Source: Cedecea neteri
Lineage (GTDB): Bacteria; Pseudomonadota; Gammaproteobacteria; Enterobacterales; Enterobacteriaceae
Assembly: GCF_000758305.1 (NCBI RefSeq)
Contig: NZ_CP009458.1
Span: 2,356,001-2,420,000 of the forward strand
Direction of reading: 5' to 3'
DNA: 64,000 bases
Positions 23,967-32,653 of the stretch are shown piece after piece; position 1 is the stretch's first letter, and each line of letters starts with the position of its first letter. The position numbers and the translations under genes were made by a program. The notes below the pieces were generated by a model. The model had not been told where the DNA came from. It searched no databases and was given only the letters and a program-made list of their open reading frames with translations.

Positions 23967-25343
23967 TTAGTGAACGATCGCGGCAGCAGGAACCAGAATC
24001 TCCGTGGCGATAATCACCACAATAAGACCGACGGCGACCGGCACAGAGGTGCGCTTCACCACTTCGAAAGGCGAGATTTTTGCCATCCCTGCGACGGCTA
24101 CTACTACGCCGGAAACCGGGGAAATGGTACGGCCCAGGTTGGAAGCCTGCAGCATCGGAATGGTCAGGTAAGCCGGGTTAATTCCGGAAGAGTGCGCCAG
24201 TTTCGGGATCATCTCGACAAAAGCATAGAACGGTGCGTTACCGGAGCCAGTGGTCATTGCCGCCAGCATGGTCAGTACCACCAATACCAGCATCAGAATA
24301 ATACTTGCGGAACCAAACGAGGTGGCAATGGAGATCAGGCTTTGAATAAAGCCGATGGTGCTTAAGCCCTGGGCAAAAACGCCGGCGGCAACCAGCAGCA
24401 TCACCACGTTGGCAAAGGCGTCCGCCATGCCGCGATAGCAAACTTCCATCCCGGAGAAGACGTGCTGCGTGTTGAAGCTGCGGAAAAACTCAATCAGCGC
24501 GGCAATCAGAATACAAATAACCAGAATGGTAATGATGTGCAGCTGTGGGCCCCATTTGCCGTCGAAAATCAACACGCCGACGATAGGCGTAAACGGCAGG
24601 ATGGCATAGAAAGCGGGCGCAGAAGTCTGGATTTCACTCACGTCCAGCATTTCGTGGCTGATGTGCTCTTTTTTATCGAGATAGCGCTGCCAGAAGAAGT
24701 GCGCAATGGCCATGCTGATGATGGCCGCGATGGAGATAGGAATGGTTGTTTTAAAGGCAAAATCGACCAGAGACATTTCAGAGGCCTGAGCGGCCAGCAC
24801 GACGTCGCCGGAGGTCGGAGCCAGAATAATAGCCGCCGGGGAGGCACAGATGGCCGCTGCCGCGCCACGACTGATGCCGACGTTGACCATGACCGGGAAC
24901 AGCGTCGCCATTAACAGTACGCCAAGGCCGGTTGCTGACGAAACGGCCAGTGACATCAGGCAGGCGACGAAGTAGGCGGCGATCATCAGTAAGTAAGGCG
25001 AGTTGATGAACTTCAGCGGTTTAGAGGCCAGTTTGACCACCACATCGTTGGCGCCGATATGGGTCATATAGGCGGCAAATCCGCAGAGCATCATGATCAT
25101 CATGCCAAGATCGCCGCCGCGGCTCATCAGCAGGATTTTGACGTATTCAAAGATGTCTGTGGCGGTGTAGCCAGTGCTTTCCGCGCTGGCGGGCAACACT
25201 TTATGCCCCATGAGCGCGCTGACGATAAGTAACAACAACCCGCCGACGAACAGTACGCCGGTGGCGGAGTAGCCTTTGATGATGTAGCGGGCAACGCCCA
25301 CAATCACCACGACGCCAATAATAAGTTCCAGAATGGTAAGCAT
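23967..25343 (-). CDS. dcuC: Anaerobic C4-dicarboxylate transporter DcuC
   Basis: A 458-residue inner-membrane carrier with about 12 spans, close to E. coli DcuC (461 residues) throughout, including MIMMLCGFAAYMTHIGANDV, AAAAICASPAAIILAPTSGD and MLAAMTTGSGNAPFYAFVEM. It exports succinate and exchanges C4-dicarboxylates under anaerobic conditions. An FNR-like site upstream fits oxygen control. In E. coli the citrate fermentation genes separate dcuC from rna; they are absent here. A terminator follows the stop. Confidence 0.95.
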   Translation of the reverse strand: MLTILELIIGVVVIVGVARYIIKGYSATGVLFVGGLLLLIVSALMGHKVLPASAESTGYTATDIFEYVKILLMSRGGDLGMMIMMLCGFAAYMTHIGANDVVVKLASKPLKFINSPYLLMIAAYFVACLMSLAVSSATGLGVLLMATLFPVMVNVGISRGAAAAICASPAAIILAPTSGDVVLAAQASEMSLVDFAFKTTIPISIAAIISMAIAHFFWQRYLDKKEHISHEMLDVSEIQTSAPAFYAILPFTPIVGVLIFDGKWGPQLHIITILVICILIAALIEFFRSFNTQHVFSGMEVCYRGMADAFANVVMLLVAAGVFAQGLSTIGFIQSLISIATSFGSASIILMLVLVVLTMLAAMTTGSGNAPFYAFVEMIPKLAHSSGINPAYLTIPMLQASNLGRTISPVSGVVVAVAGMAKISPFEVVKRTSVPVAVGLIVVIIATEILVPAAAIVH

Positions 25344-25432
25344 GTTATCCCCTGATACGCTAAGGCGCTCTTCGGCGTCCTTACGCTTGCAGCTAAAAGT
25401 GGTTTTTTCTCAGAAAATTAAAATAGTGATTT

Positions 25433-25450
25433 TTTACAGCCGGCTGTAAA
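25433..25450. promoter_or_regulatory. Perfect 18-bp palindrome in the dcuC 5' region
   Basis: TTTACAGCCGGCTGTAAA is a perfect inverted repeat, about 90 bases before the dcuC ATG and just downstream of where an FNR-activated start (centre -41.5) would fall. It could be an operator or an mRNA 5' stem-loop; the factor is unknown. Confidence 0.5.
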
Positions 25451-25486
25451 GGGCTAAGAATTTGCCTCAGAACCTGTTTAGAGTTT

Positions 25487-25500
25487 CTGATGAGCATCAA
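25487..25500 (-). promoter_or_regulatory. FNR-like site upstream of dcuC
   Basis: CTGATGAGCATCAA differs at one position from TTGAT-N4-ATCAA. It lies about 150 bases before dcuC, a gene activated by FNR in E. coli. A poorer second copy (TTGCAACGGATCAA) is at 25507-25520. Confidence 0.6.
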
Positions 25501-25580
25501 CTTTCGTTGCAACGGATCAACTTTAGGCAAAGCTTTTGTTAGCTGCATTACGTTTATCGACGTGGCCGATAAAAAATAAG

Positions 25581-25625
25581 GCACAAAAATTGTGCGTATT
25601 TTGGCGGTGTAACCGACGATCGGTT
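25581..25625. promoter_or_regulatory. Two 6-3-6 inverted repeats between dcuC and the metal efflux operon
   Basis: GCACAA-AAA-TTGTGC (25581-25595) and AACCGA-CGA-TCGGTT (25611-25625) are perfect inverted repeats whose centres are 30 bp apart. They lie in a 408-base divergent region with no gene, about 70-115 bases upstream of the predicted efflux promoter. They look like operators; no cognate regulator is encoded in the window. Confidence 0.45.
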
Positions 25626-25694
25626 ATGTAAAAACAATGATTATTTTGCTTGATTGTTAACGAATGGGTTTTTCGTAAAGCAGTTAAAAAAAAC

Positions 25695-25724
25695 TTTAAA
25701 ACGCGACAGGCTGCCGCCTATACT
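25695..25724 (+). promoter_or_regulatory. Predicted promoter of the metal efflux operon
   Basis: TTTAAA (25695-25700) and TATACT (25719-25724) are separated by 18 bases and precede the first gene start by 27 bases. The weak -35 suggests an activated promoter. Confidence 0.45.
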
Positions 25725-25751
25725 GCCGATCTCTTTTATGTCGGGGTTTTT

Positions 25752-26165
25752 ATGCTGCACACCTCCCTCTGGTCGACAAGCCGCTGGCGCTTTATCAGGA
25801 AGCATCTTTTGATGCTGCTGTTGGCGTTGGGCTGGTTTTTTGTCAACAGTCAGGTGGCGATAGCGTCTTACGATTGCCCGGTTGATATGACCGCGGGTCC
25901 AATGGCAGCCCCGCATACTGAAAGTATGCAGATGCCTGACAAGGCAATGCAGGCCAAACTCAGTAACCCGCTGTGTGAAAAACACTGCGTGCCTGACGTA
26001 ATGCAAAAAGACAACGGGCACAGCTCGCTGGTGGCGTTACCGGTTGCAGATACCCTTGCACTGGTTGAGCCTCAGTGTTCAACAGTCGTTGAGTCCGCCC
26101 CTTATGTTACCCCTCCCGCAACAGGACCTCCGGCAACCATTCGTTTTTGCCGCTTTAGAGAATAA
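25752..26165 (+). CDS. Putative envelope protein heading the copper/silver efflux operon, unknown family
   Basis: The start is taken at ATG 25752, after GGGG-TTTTT, because the longer frame to 25650 has no ribosome site. The 137-residue product has a basic start and a hydrophobic segment (about residues 18-38, HLLMLLLALGWFFVNSQVAIA) that reads as a signal peptide or anchor. The mature part contains Cys, Met and His clusters: SYDCPVDMTAGPM, ESMQMPDKAMQ and NPLCEKHCVPDVM. Those residues could bind Cu(I)/Ag(I). The CusF-like gene follows 66 bases later. No family is recognised with certainty; a role in metal handling is inferred from context and composition. Confidence 0.6.
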   Translation: MLHTSLWSTSRWRFIRKHLLMLLLALGWFFVNSQVAIASYDCPVDMTAGPMAAPHTESMQMPDKAMQAKLSNPLCEKHCVPDVMQKDNGHSSLVALPVADTLALVEPQCSTVVESAPYVTPPATGPPATIRFCRFRE

Positions 26166-26231
26166 CTCCAGCACTGTCAATGTTTTGGGGCTTTGCCCAT
26201 TCCCTTTTTGACTGTGTTTTGGAGATAAATC

Positions 26232-26609
26232 ATGTTTAACGCTATTCGTTCTGCCGCGGCCGGTGCGCTGCTTGTTGTTGCCGCTTTCCCTGCTTTTTCC
26301 GCTGAAACTTCCCACGATATGTCCTCTATGAAGGGGATGTCTGACATGCCTGGCATGGCGATGTCTTCTGATGCGACTCCGGCGACTAAGGTCTACAAAA
26401 CCGAAGGCATCGTGAAGACCATCACCGCCGATACCGTGTCTATCGCCCATCATCCCGTTGCCGAACTTGGCTGGCCAGCGATGACCATGACGTTCGCTTT
26501 GCCGAAAGACGGTTCGCTGCCGGCGTTAAAGGTGGGGGAGAAGATCGCTTTCTCTTTCACCCAGCATGAGACCGGGTATCAGTTATCTTCCGCAACCCCG
26601 CTTAACTAA
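26232..26609 (+). CDS. cusF: CusF-like periplasmic Cu(I)/Ag(I) chaperone
   Basis: A 125-residue periplasmic protein with a signal peptide (residues 1-23, ending AFSA). A Met/His-rich linker (HDMSSMKGMSDMPGMAMSS) precedes the CusF OB-fold domain at about 50-125. The metal site of CusF is present: His in SIAHHPV, Trp in LGWPAM and two Met in AMTMTFALP. CusF hands Cu(I)/Ag(I) to the CusB adaptor. A GGAGA site lies upstream, and the outer-membrane gene starts 11 bases after its stop. Confidence 0.88.
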   Translation: MFNAIRSAAAGALLVVAAFPAFSAETSHDMSSMKGMSDMPGMAMSSDATPATKVYKTEGIVKTITADTVSIAHHPVAELGWPAMTMTFALPKDGSLPALKVGEKIAFSFTQHETGYQLSSATPLN

Positions 26610-26620
26610 CCGAGGTTGCC

Positions 26621-27874
26621 ATGAAACGACACACCCTGAGCCTCTGGCTTGGCGGGGTGCTGTTGGCTACGTCTGTCTCCGCCGCTCAGGCGGCGGAGCT
26701 CAGCCTGCAACAGACTCTGCTGGCCGCCGAGCACTATTCTGCGGCGCTGTCCGCCAACCGTAATCAGAGCGATGCGCTGAACGCCATGGCTGATTCTGCC
26801 CGGCAATTGCCCGATCCAAAGCTGAAGTTTGGTATCGAAAACGTGCCGGTGGGGGGGAGTAATAACCACCGCTTTAGCCGTGACGGCATGACCATGCAGC
26901 GTATCGGCATCATGCAGGACTACGTCAGCGAAGATAAACGCGATCGCAAAGCGGACACTATCCTGGCCCAGTCGGCCAGTAGCCAGGCGAAAGCGGAGGT
27001 GATTCGCGCCAATCTGCAGCGCGATACCGCGCAGGCGTGGCTGGATCTTGCTTTATCTGAGCGAGTACTGACGGCTGCCCGCAAGCTGGTAAGTGAAACC
27101 GAGCGGCAGATTGGCGTTCAGAAAGCCACCGTGGCCAGCGGCAGCTCGCCCGCCTCCGGCGTAGTGGATATCCGCATGACGTTGCTCACCATGCAGGACA
27201 AAGTCACGCTTGCCGAGCGTGATGTCACCCTGGCGCAGACCCGGCTTCTGCAACTGACCGGGCAGACGATTGATAGCGTGGTGGGGACATTGCCCCGCTA
27301 CCAGCGGTTACCGGCCGATCCTGCCGTGCTTGAAGAAGGCGTGATGCAGCACCCGGAGGTGATTGAAGCTGCCCGTGAAGCAGATGTGGCTCGCGCTAAG
27401 TCCGCGCAGTCTGCCGTTGCGGCTAAGCCTGACGTTGGCATCGAAGTTTATTACGGACGCCGCGCTGAAGGTTATGACGATATGGCGGGCGTGATGTTCA
27501 CCGTCGATCTGCCTCTGTTTAAACCTCAGCGGCAGGATAAAGATTACTCCGCCGATGTTTCCCGGGCGATGGAAGCGAACGATCAGCTGGCGCTGGCTCG
27601 CCGGGAGCGTATCGCGCTGGTTCACTCGCTGGTGGCGAATTACCAGGCTGCACAAAGCGTCTGGCAGCGGCAGCAGGAGCAGGCTTTACCGCTTCAGCGT
27701 CAGCGCCTGTCTCTGCTGGAGTCGCAGTATCGCGCCGGGCAATCCTCTCTGACTGAACTGTTGGCTGCTCGCCGGGATCTTCTGGACACCGAGCTGACCG
27801 CCAGCAGCGCGGAAAAAGCCGTGGCCACCAACTGGGCGGCGATCCGCTACCTTACGCCTCAGGATGTTAACTAA
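26621..27874 (+). CDS. TolC-family outer-membrane factor of the metal efflux system (CusC/CzcC-like)
   Basis: A 417-residue TolC-family protein with a cleavable signal peptide ending SAAQA (about residue 24) and two copies of the outer-membrane efflux repeat rich in alanine heptads. Unlike E. coli CusC it has no lipobox Cys, and its length is that of CzcC-type factors. It would form the trimeric outer-membrane duct for CusA-CusB. The stop overlaps the start of the adaptor gene (TAATG). Gene order F-C-B-A here differs from E. coli cusCFBA. Confidence 0.82.
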   Translation: MKRHTLSLWLGGVLLATSVSAAQAAELSLQQTLLAAEHYSAALSANRNQSDALNAMADSARQLPDPKLKFGIENVPVGGSNNHRFSRDGMTMQRIGIMQDYVSEDKRDRKADTILAQSASSQAKAEVIRANLQRDTAQAWLDLALSERVLTAARKLVSETERQIGVQKATVASGSSPASGVVDIRMTLLTMQDKVTLAERDVTLAQTRLLQLTGQTIDSVVGTLPRYQRLPADPAVLEEGVMQHPEVIEAAREADVARAKSAQSAVAAKPDVGIEVYYGRRAEGYDDMAGVMFTVDLPLFKPQRQDKDYSADVSRAMEANDQLALARRERIALVHSLVANYQAAQSVWQRQQEQALPLQRQRLSLLESQYRAGQSSLTELLAARRDLLDTELTASSAEKAVATNWAAIRYLTPQDVN

Positions 27875-29340
27875 TGAAAAAATCACTCACTCTTTCCCTG
27901 CTGGCGGGGGCGATTGTTGCCGCGCTGGCTGCGGGGTATTACGCCGGGAAGCAGCAAACCTCTCACCAGCATGTCGACGCTCAGCCCCAACAGGAAAGCG
28001 GCCGTAAAGTGCTTTATTGGTACGATCCTATGGTGCCGGGGCAGCGCTTCGACAAGCCGGGGAAATCGCCGTTTATGGATATGGCGCTGGTCCCGCGCTA
28101 TGCCGATGAAGTGGCCAACGATGGCGGCGTGACGGTCAGCAACCGCCAGCAGCAAAACCTGGGCATTAAGACAGCCGCCGTTGAGCGCAAGGCTCTGAGC
28201 GTGCCGTTCGCCGCTTTTGCCACCGTCACGCTGGACGAACGCAGCGTACAAATCATCCCGGCCAGCGCTAACGGCATTGTGGAAACGCTGTATGTCAGGG
28301 CCCCTCAGCAGTACGTGAAAGCCGGGGAACCATTGGCGCAGCTGTGGTTCCCGGAATGGACCGCCGCCCAGCAGGAGTTTCTGGCGGTGCGCAAGCTGGG
28401 AGACAGCGCTTTAACCGCGGCGGCCAGAGAACGGCTGCAGTTGCAGTTTATGCCCACGGAAGTGATTCGCCAGGTTGAGCGCAGCGGCAAGCCGCAAACC
28501 CGCGTGACCGTTCGCGCAAAGCTTGCCGGGTATGTGAATAAACTGGAGGCGCGGGAAGGACAACAGGTGACCGCGAATGCCCCGCTGTTCGAAGTGGCAA
28601 GCCTTGATTCCGTCTGGATCGTGGTGGATTACCCGCAGTCTCAGGCTCAGGCATTGCAGCCGGGAAGCGAGATTGTGGCTACCGCCGACAGCTGGCCTGG
28701 GGAGGTATTCCACGGGCGAGTAAGTGAACTGCTGCCGAACCTCGAAACCACCACCCGCACGCTGAAAGCGCGCATTGTGCTGGATAACCCGCAAATGAAG
28801 CTCAAGCCCGGCATGTACCTCAGCGTGCATCTGGCGAATCAGCAGCCTCGTGCCGCGGTTCTGGCCGTGCCGGAGGAATCGCTGATTGAAACAGGAAGCC
28901 AAAGCCGCGTGCTGGTTGCCGAAGAGGGCGGCCATTTCCGCCCGGTGAACGTGGTGCCGGGCATCAGTGACAAGGGCTGGGTGGAGATTCGCTCCGGGCT
29001 GAATGAGGGGGAGAAAGTGGTCACTTCCGGCCAGTTCCTTATCGACTCCGAGGCAAGCCTGCGCAGCGCTTTGCCGGAGTCTGACGCGCAGCCCAAAGCA
29101 TCACCAGCGGTGAAAACCTACGACGGCGAAGGCGTGGTCAAAGCGGTCAGCGCGGAGGCTATTACTATTGCCCATCATCCTATCCCGGCGCTGAACTGGG
29201 GCGCGATGGTGATGCCCTTTGTGCTGACATCGCCGACCAGTCTGAAGCCGGGGGATGCAGTCATGTTCAGCTTTACAATGGACGATGAAAAAGGGGCCGT
29301 GATCACTCACCTGATGCCGATGGCGGGGGCGCACAAATGA
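27874..29340 (+). CDS. cusB: Metal efflux periplasmic adaptor (CusB-like) with fused C-terminal CusF domain
   Basis: A 488-residue membrane-fusion protein. An N-terminal anchor or signal (about 5-25) is followed by a heavy-metal-binding segment (WYDPMVPGQRFDKPGKSPFM, about 50-70) whose Met residues resemble those of CusB. The barrel-sandwich and beta-barrel domains of RND adaptors occupy about 90-400. Residues about 410-488 are a second CusF-like domain with AHHPIPALNWGAMVMPF, reproducing the His, Trp, Met, Met ligand pattern. Such fusions are known in SilB-type adaptors of Cupriavidus, not in E. coli CusB. It overlaps cusA by four bases. Confidence 0.87.
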   Translation: MKKSLTLSLLAGAIVAALAAGYYAGKQQTSHQHVDAQPQQESGRKVLYWYDPMVPGQRFDKPGKSPFMDMALVPRYADEVANDGGVTVSNRQQQNLGIKTAAVERKALSVPFAAFATVTLDERSVQIIPASANGIVETLYVRAPQQYVKAGEPLAQLWFPEWTAAQQEFLAVRKLGDSALTAAARERLQLQFMPTEVIRQVERSGKPQTRVTVRAKLAGYVNKLEAREGQQVTANAPLFEVASLDSVWIVVDYPQSQAQALQPGSEIVATADSWPGEVFHGRVSELLPNLETTTRTLKARIVLDNPQMKLKPGMYLSVHLANQQPRAAVLAVPEESLIETGSQSRVLVAEEGGHFRPVNVVPGISDKGWVEIRSGLNEGEKVVTSGQFLIDSEASLRSALPESDAQPKASPAVKTYDGEGVVKAVSAEAITIAHHPIPALNWGAMVMPFVLTSPTSLKPGDAVMFSFTMDDEKGAVITHLMPMAGAHK

Positions 29341-32300
29341 TTGCCGCCGTTATTCGCTGGTCGCTTAAAAATCGCCTGCTGGTGGTGCTGGCCGCCATCA
29401 TTATGGCGGCATGGGGGCTTTGGTCGCTGCAGAGAGCGCCGCTGGATGCGCTGCCGGATCTCTCTGATGTGCAGGTGATTGTGCGGGTGAGTTATCCGGG
29501 TAAAGCACCGCAAATCGTGGAGGACCAGGTCACCTATCCGCTGACTACCACCATGCTGTCCGTTCCGGGAGCTAAAACGGTGCGTGGCTTTTCCATGTTC
29601 GGCGATTCTTATGTCTACATTCTGTTCGACGATGGGACCGACCCTTACTGGGCACGATCCAGGGTACTTGAATACCTGAGCCAGGTGCAGTCTCAGCTGC
29701 CGCCGGAGGCCAAAGCCTCGCTGGGGCCTGATGCTACCGGGGTCGGCTGGGTATATGAATATGCGTTGGTGGACAGAACCGGGAGACACAGCCTGGCCGA
29801 TCTGCGAGCCTTACAGGACTGGACGCTGAAGTTTGAGCTGAAAACCGTGCCTAACGTCTCCGAAGTGGCAAGCGTAGGCGGCATGGTACGTCAGTACCAG
29901 ATTGTGCTCGATCCGGAACGTATGAAAGCGCTGAATATTACCCATGAGCAAGTCATCAATGCGGTAAAAAGCGCCAACCAGGAAGGCGGCGGGTCGGTGC
30001 TCGAGATGGGAGAGGCTGAGTATATGGTGCGAACCTCTGGCTATCTCAAAAATCTGGATGACTTCAAGCAGGTTGTTATCACCAGCCGTGATGGCGTGCC
30101 GGTGCTGCTTTCCGATGTCGCTTCCGTCAGGCTTGGGCCGGAAATTCGCCGGGGCGTGGCGGAGTTTAACGGCGAGGGTGAAGTTGCCGGTGGCATTATC
30201 GTGATGCGCTACGGCAAAAATGCCCTTGAAACGATTAACGCGGTTAAAGCAAAGCTGGCTCAGCTGCAGAAGAGTTTGCCCGCCGGCGTTGAAATTGTGC
30301 CGGTGTACGACCGTTCACATCTGATTGAAAACGCGATTGAAACTCTCTCACATAAACTGCTGGAAGAGTTTATCGTGGTCGCCATTATTTGTTCGCTGTT
30401 CCTGTTCCACTTCCGCTCTGCTCTGGTGGCGATAATTACTTTGCCGCTGGGGATTCTGGGGGCGTTTATCGTCATGCATTACCAGGGCGTGAATGCCAAT
30501 ATCATGTCGCTGGGTGGCATCGCGATTGCCATTGGCGCGATGGTCGATGCGGCGATAGTGATGATTGAAAACATGCACAAAGTGCTGGAGCAGTGGCGGC
30601 ACGATCGTCCGGGAGAGCAGCCTCGCGGCGAAGATTACTGGCAAATTTCTCAGCAGGCGGCGGTAGAAGTAGGGCCAGCGTTATTTTGTAGCCTGTTGAT
30701 TATTACCCTGTCGTTTATCCCGGTGTTCTCTCTTGAAGCGCAGGAGGGAAGGATGTTTTCGCCGCTGGCGTTCACCAAGACTTATTCTATGGCGGTGGCC
30801 GCGGGGCTGGGGATTACGCTGGTGCCGGTGCTGATGGGCTGGTTTATTCGCGGCAAGATCCCCGATGAAAAGGCCAACCCGATTAACCGCTGGCTGATTG
30901 CGGCCTACGAGCCTGTACTGGAAAAAGTGCTCGACAGGCCGAAAACCACGCTTGCGGTAGCCGGCGTGTTGCTGGTCGCCACGCTTTGGCCGCTGAGCAA
31001 ACTGGGCAGCGAGTTTATGCCGCCGCTGGATGAAGGCGATTTACTGTATATGCCTTCCACGCTGCCGGGTATCTCGACGCGAGAGGCAGGGCGGCTGCTG
31101 CAGCAAACCGATCGCCTGATCAAAACTGTACCGGAAGTTGAAACCGTTTTTGGTAAAGCCGGACGTGCCGAAACGGCCACAGATCCCGCGCCGCTCACCA
31201 TGATTGAAACCACCATTCGCTTTAAGCCACGCGACCAGTGGCGGCCGGGAATGACGATGGACAAGCTGGTGAATGAGCTGGACAGCGTGGTGAAGGTGCC
31301 GGGTATTGCCAACGTGTGGGTACCGCCTATTCGTAACCGGCTGGATATGCTGGCCACCGGGATTAAAAGCCCGGTAGGGATAAAGGTGAACGGCAATAAT
31401 ATTGCCGCTATTGAGTCAGTCGCGGAACAGATTGAGCGCGTGGTGAAGCAGGTGCCTGGCGTCACCTCTGCGCTGGCTGAGCGCCTGGGCGGCGGGCGCT
31501 ATGTGGATATCGATATCGACAGGCGCAAAGCGGCTCGCTATGGCGTTTCGGTTAAAGAACTGCAGTCGCTGGTTGCCACGGTGATCGGTGGGGAAAACAT
31601 TGGTGAAACTATTGAAGGGCGTGAGCGTTTTCCAATAAATGTGCGCTACCCGCGTGAGCTGCGAGACAACCTGCAGAAACTACGCGATTTACCGGTTATT
31701 ACCTCCAACGGCAGCCAGGTAGCACTTTCTGAACTGGCAAATATTGCGATTACAGAAGGGCCGCCGATGCTGAAAAGTGAAAATGCGCGCCTTTCGAACT
31801 GGATCTATGTCGATCTGCGTGGCCGAGATTTGAAGTCTGCCGTAGAGGATATGCAGCGTGCGGTGGCCGAGCAGGTGAAATTGCCTGAAGGTGTTTCTCT
31901 TTCGTGGTCAGGGCAGTTTGAATACCTGGAGCGTGCGACGGCGAAATTAAAAATTGTGCTGCCATTTACCTTATTAATCATATTTGTACTGTTATATGTC
32001 ACCTTCTCACGAGTGAAGGATGCGCTATTAATTATGGGGACTTTGCCGTTCTCATTAATTGGCGGTGTGTGGCTACTTTATCTGCTGGGATATAACCTGT
32101 CGGTGGCCGGAGCCGTGGGCTTTATTGCCCTTGCGGGTGTTGCTGCCGAATTTGGCGTGATCATGGTGCTTTATTTAAACCAGGCGCTAGCTAAGCATCA
32201 GAAAACTGACAGCGTGCAGGATGGCGGTCTGCTGCGGCGTGCTATTCATGAAGGTGCTGTACTACGCGTCAGGCCTAAAGTGATGACGGTGGCCACCATT

Positions 32301-32456
32301 ATGGCGGGTTTACTGCCGATTATGTGGGGCAACGGCACTGGATCGGAGGTAATGCGACGTATTGCCGCCCCGATGATTGGGGGGATGGTGACGGCGCCAT
32401 TGTTGTCGATGTTGGTTATCCCTGCGGTATATATGTTGATTAAAAAACGGAAATAA
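29337..32456 (+). CDS. cusA: Heavy-metal RND efflux pump CusA/SilA-like
   Basis: A 1039-residue HME-RND transporter with 12 spans and two large periplasmic loops. GGIAIAIGAMVDAAIVMIEN (about residues 386-405) carries the proton-relay Asp of span 4. EFMPPLDEGDLLYMPSTLPG and RLDMLATGIKSPVGIKV contain the Met residues that line the Cu(I)/Ag(I) path in CusA. It drives export of monovalent copper or silver from the periplasm or cytoplasm through CusB and the outer-membrane duct. Length and motifs favour the Cu/Ag branch over the Zn/Co/Cd (CzcA) branch, supported by the two CusF domains nearby. No CusRS two-component genes are present. Confidence 0.9.
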   Translation: MIAAVIRWSLKNRLLVVLAAIIMAAWGLWSLQRAPLDALPDLSDVQVIVRVSYPGKAPQIVEDQVTYPLTTTMLSVPGAKTVRGFSMFGDSYVYILFDDGTDPYWARSRVLEYLSQVQSQLPPEAKASLGPDATGVGWVYEYALVDRTGRHSLADLRALQDWTLKFELKTVPNVSEVASVGGMVRQYQIVLDPERMKALNITHEQVINAVKSANQEGGGSVLEMGEAEYMVRTSGYLKNLDDFKQVVITSRDGVPVLLSDVASVRLGPEIRRGVAEFNGEGEVAGGIIVMRYGKNALETINAVKAKLAQLQKSLPAGVEIVPVYDRSHLIENAIETLSHKLLEEFIVVAIICSLFLFHFRSALVAIITLPLGILGAFIVMHYQGVNANIMSLGGIAIAIGAMVDAAIVMIENMHKVLEQWRHDRPGEQPRGEDYWQISQQAAVEVGPALFCSLLIITLSFIPVFSLEAQEGRMFSPLAFTKTYSMAVAAGLGITLVPVLMGWFIRGKIPDEKANPINRWLIAAYEPVLEKVLDRPKTTLAVAGVLLVATLWPLSKLGSEFMPPLDEGDLLYMPSTLPGISTREAGRLLQQTDRLIKTVPEVETVFGKAGRAETATDPAPLTMIETTIRFKPRDQWRPGMTMDKLVNELDSVVKVPGIANVWVPPIRNRLDMLATGIKSPVGIKVNGNNIAAIESVAEQIERVVKQVPGVTSALAERLGGGRYVDIDIDRRKAARYGVSVKELQSLVATVIGGENIGETIEGRERFPINVRYPRELRDNLQKLRDLPVITSNGSQVALSELANIAITEGPPMLKSENARLSNWIYVDLRGRDLKSAVEDMQRAVAEQVKLPEGVSLSWSGQFEYLERATAKLKIVLPFTLLIIFVLLYVTFSRVKDALLIMGTLPFSLIGGVWLLYLLGYNLSVAGAVGFIALAGVAAEFGVIMVLYLNQALAKHQKTDSVQDGGLLRRAIHEGAVLRVRPKVMTVATIMAGLLPIMWGNGTGSEVMRRIAAPMIGGMVTAPLLSMLVIPAVYMLIKKRK

Positions 32457-32465
32457 GCGTTGTTG

Positions 32466-32506
32466 GCAGGAGCGTATATAGTTATGCGCTCCTGCTTGCA
32501 ATTTTA
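32466..32506 (+). terminator. Terminator of the metal efflux operon
   Basis: GCAGGAGCG and CGCTCCTGC form a nine-base stem with a 12-base loop, followed after six bases by TTTTA. It starts 10 bases past the cusA stop. Confidence 0.7.
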
Positions 32507-32653
32507 TTCAACGTTGTCTGACATCTGTTTGGGAATTCAGCGTATTGACAGCAGGCGATGGACAATTTTCTTTACGAGTCATGTGCTGATTTAGCTTCCA
32601 TTGAGATATAATTTCGTAAGGTACTTGTCGAATTTTAATATGGTAATAACGAC

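Noticed and set aside
25650..25751. N-terminal extension of the first metal-operon gene
   Set aside because: No ribosome site, and the extension would cross the predicted promoter.
32507..32653. PhoP box upstream of pagP
   Set aside because: Only one half-like GTTTG is present; the direct repeat with five-base spacing is not found.
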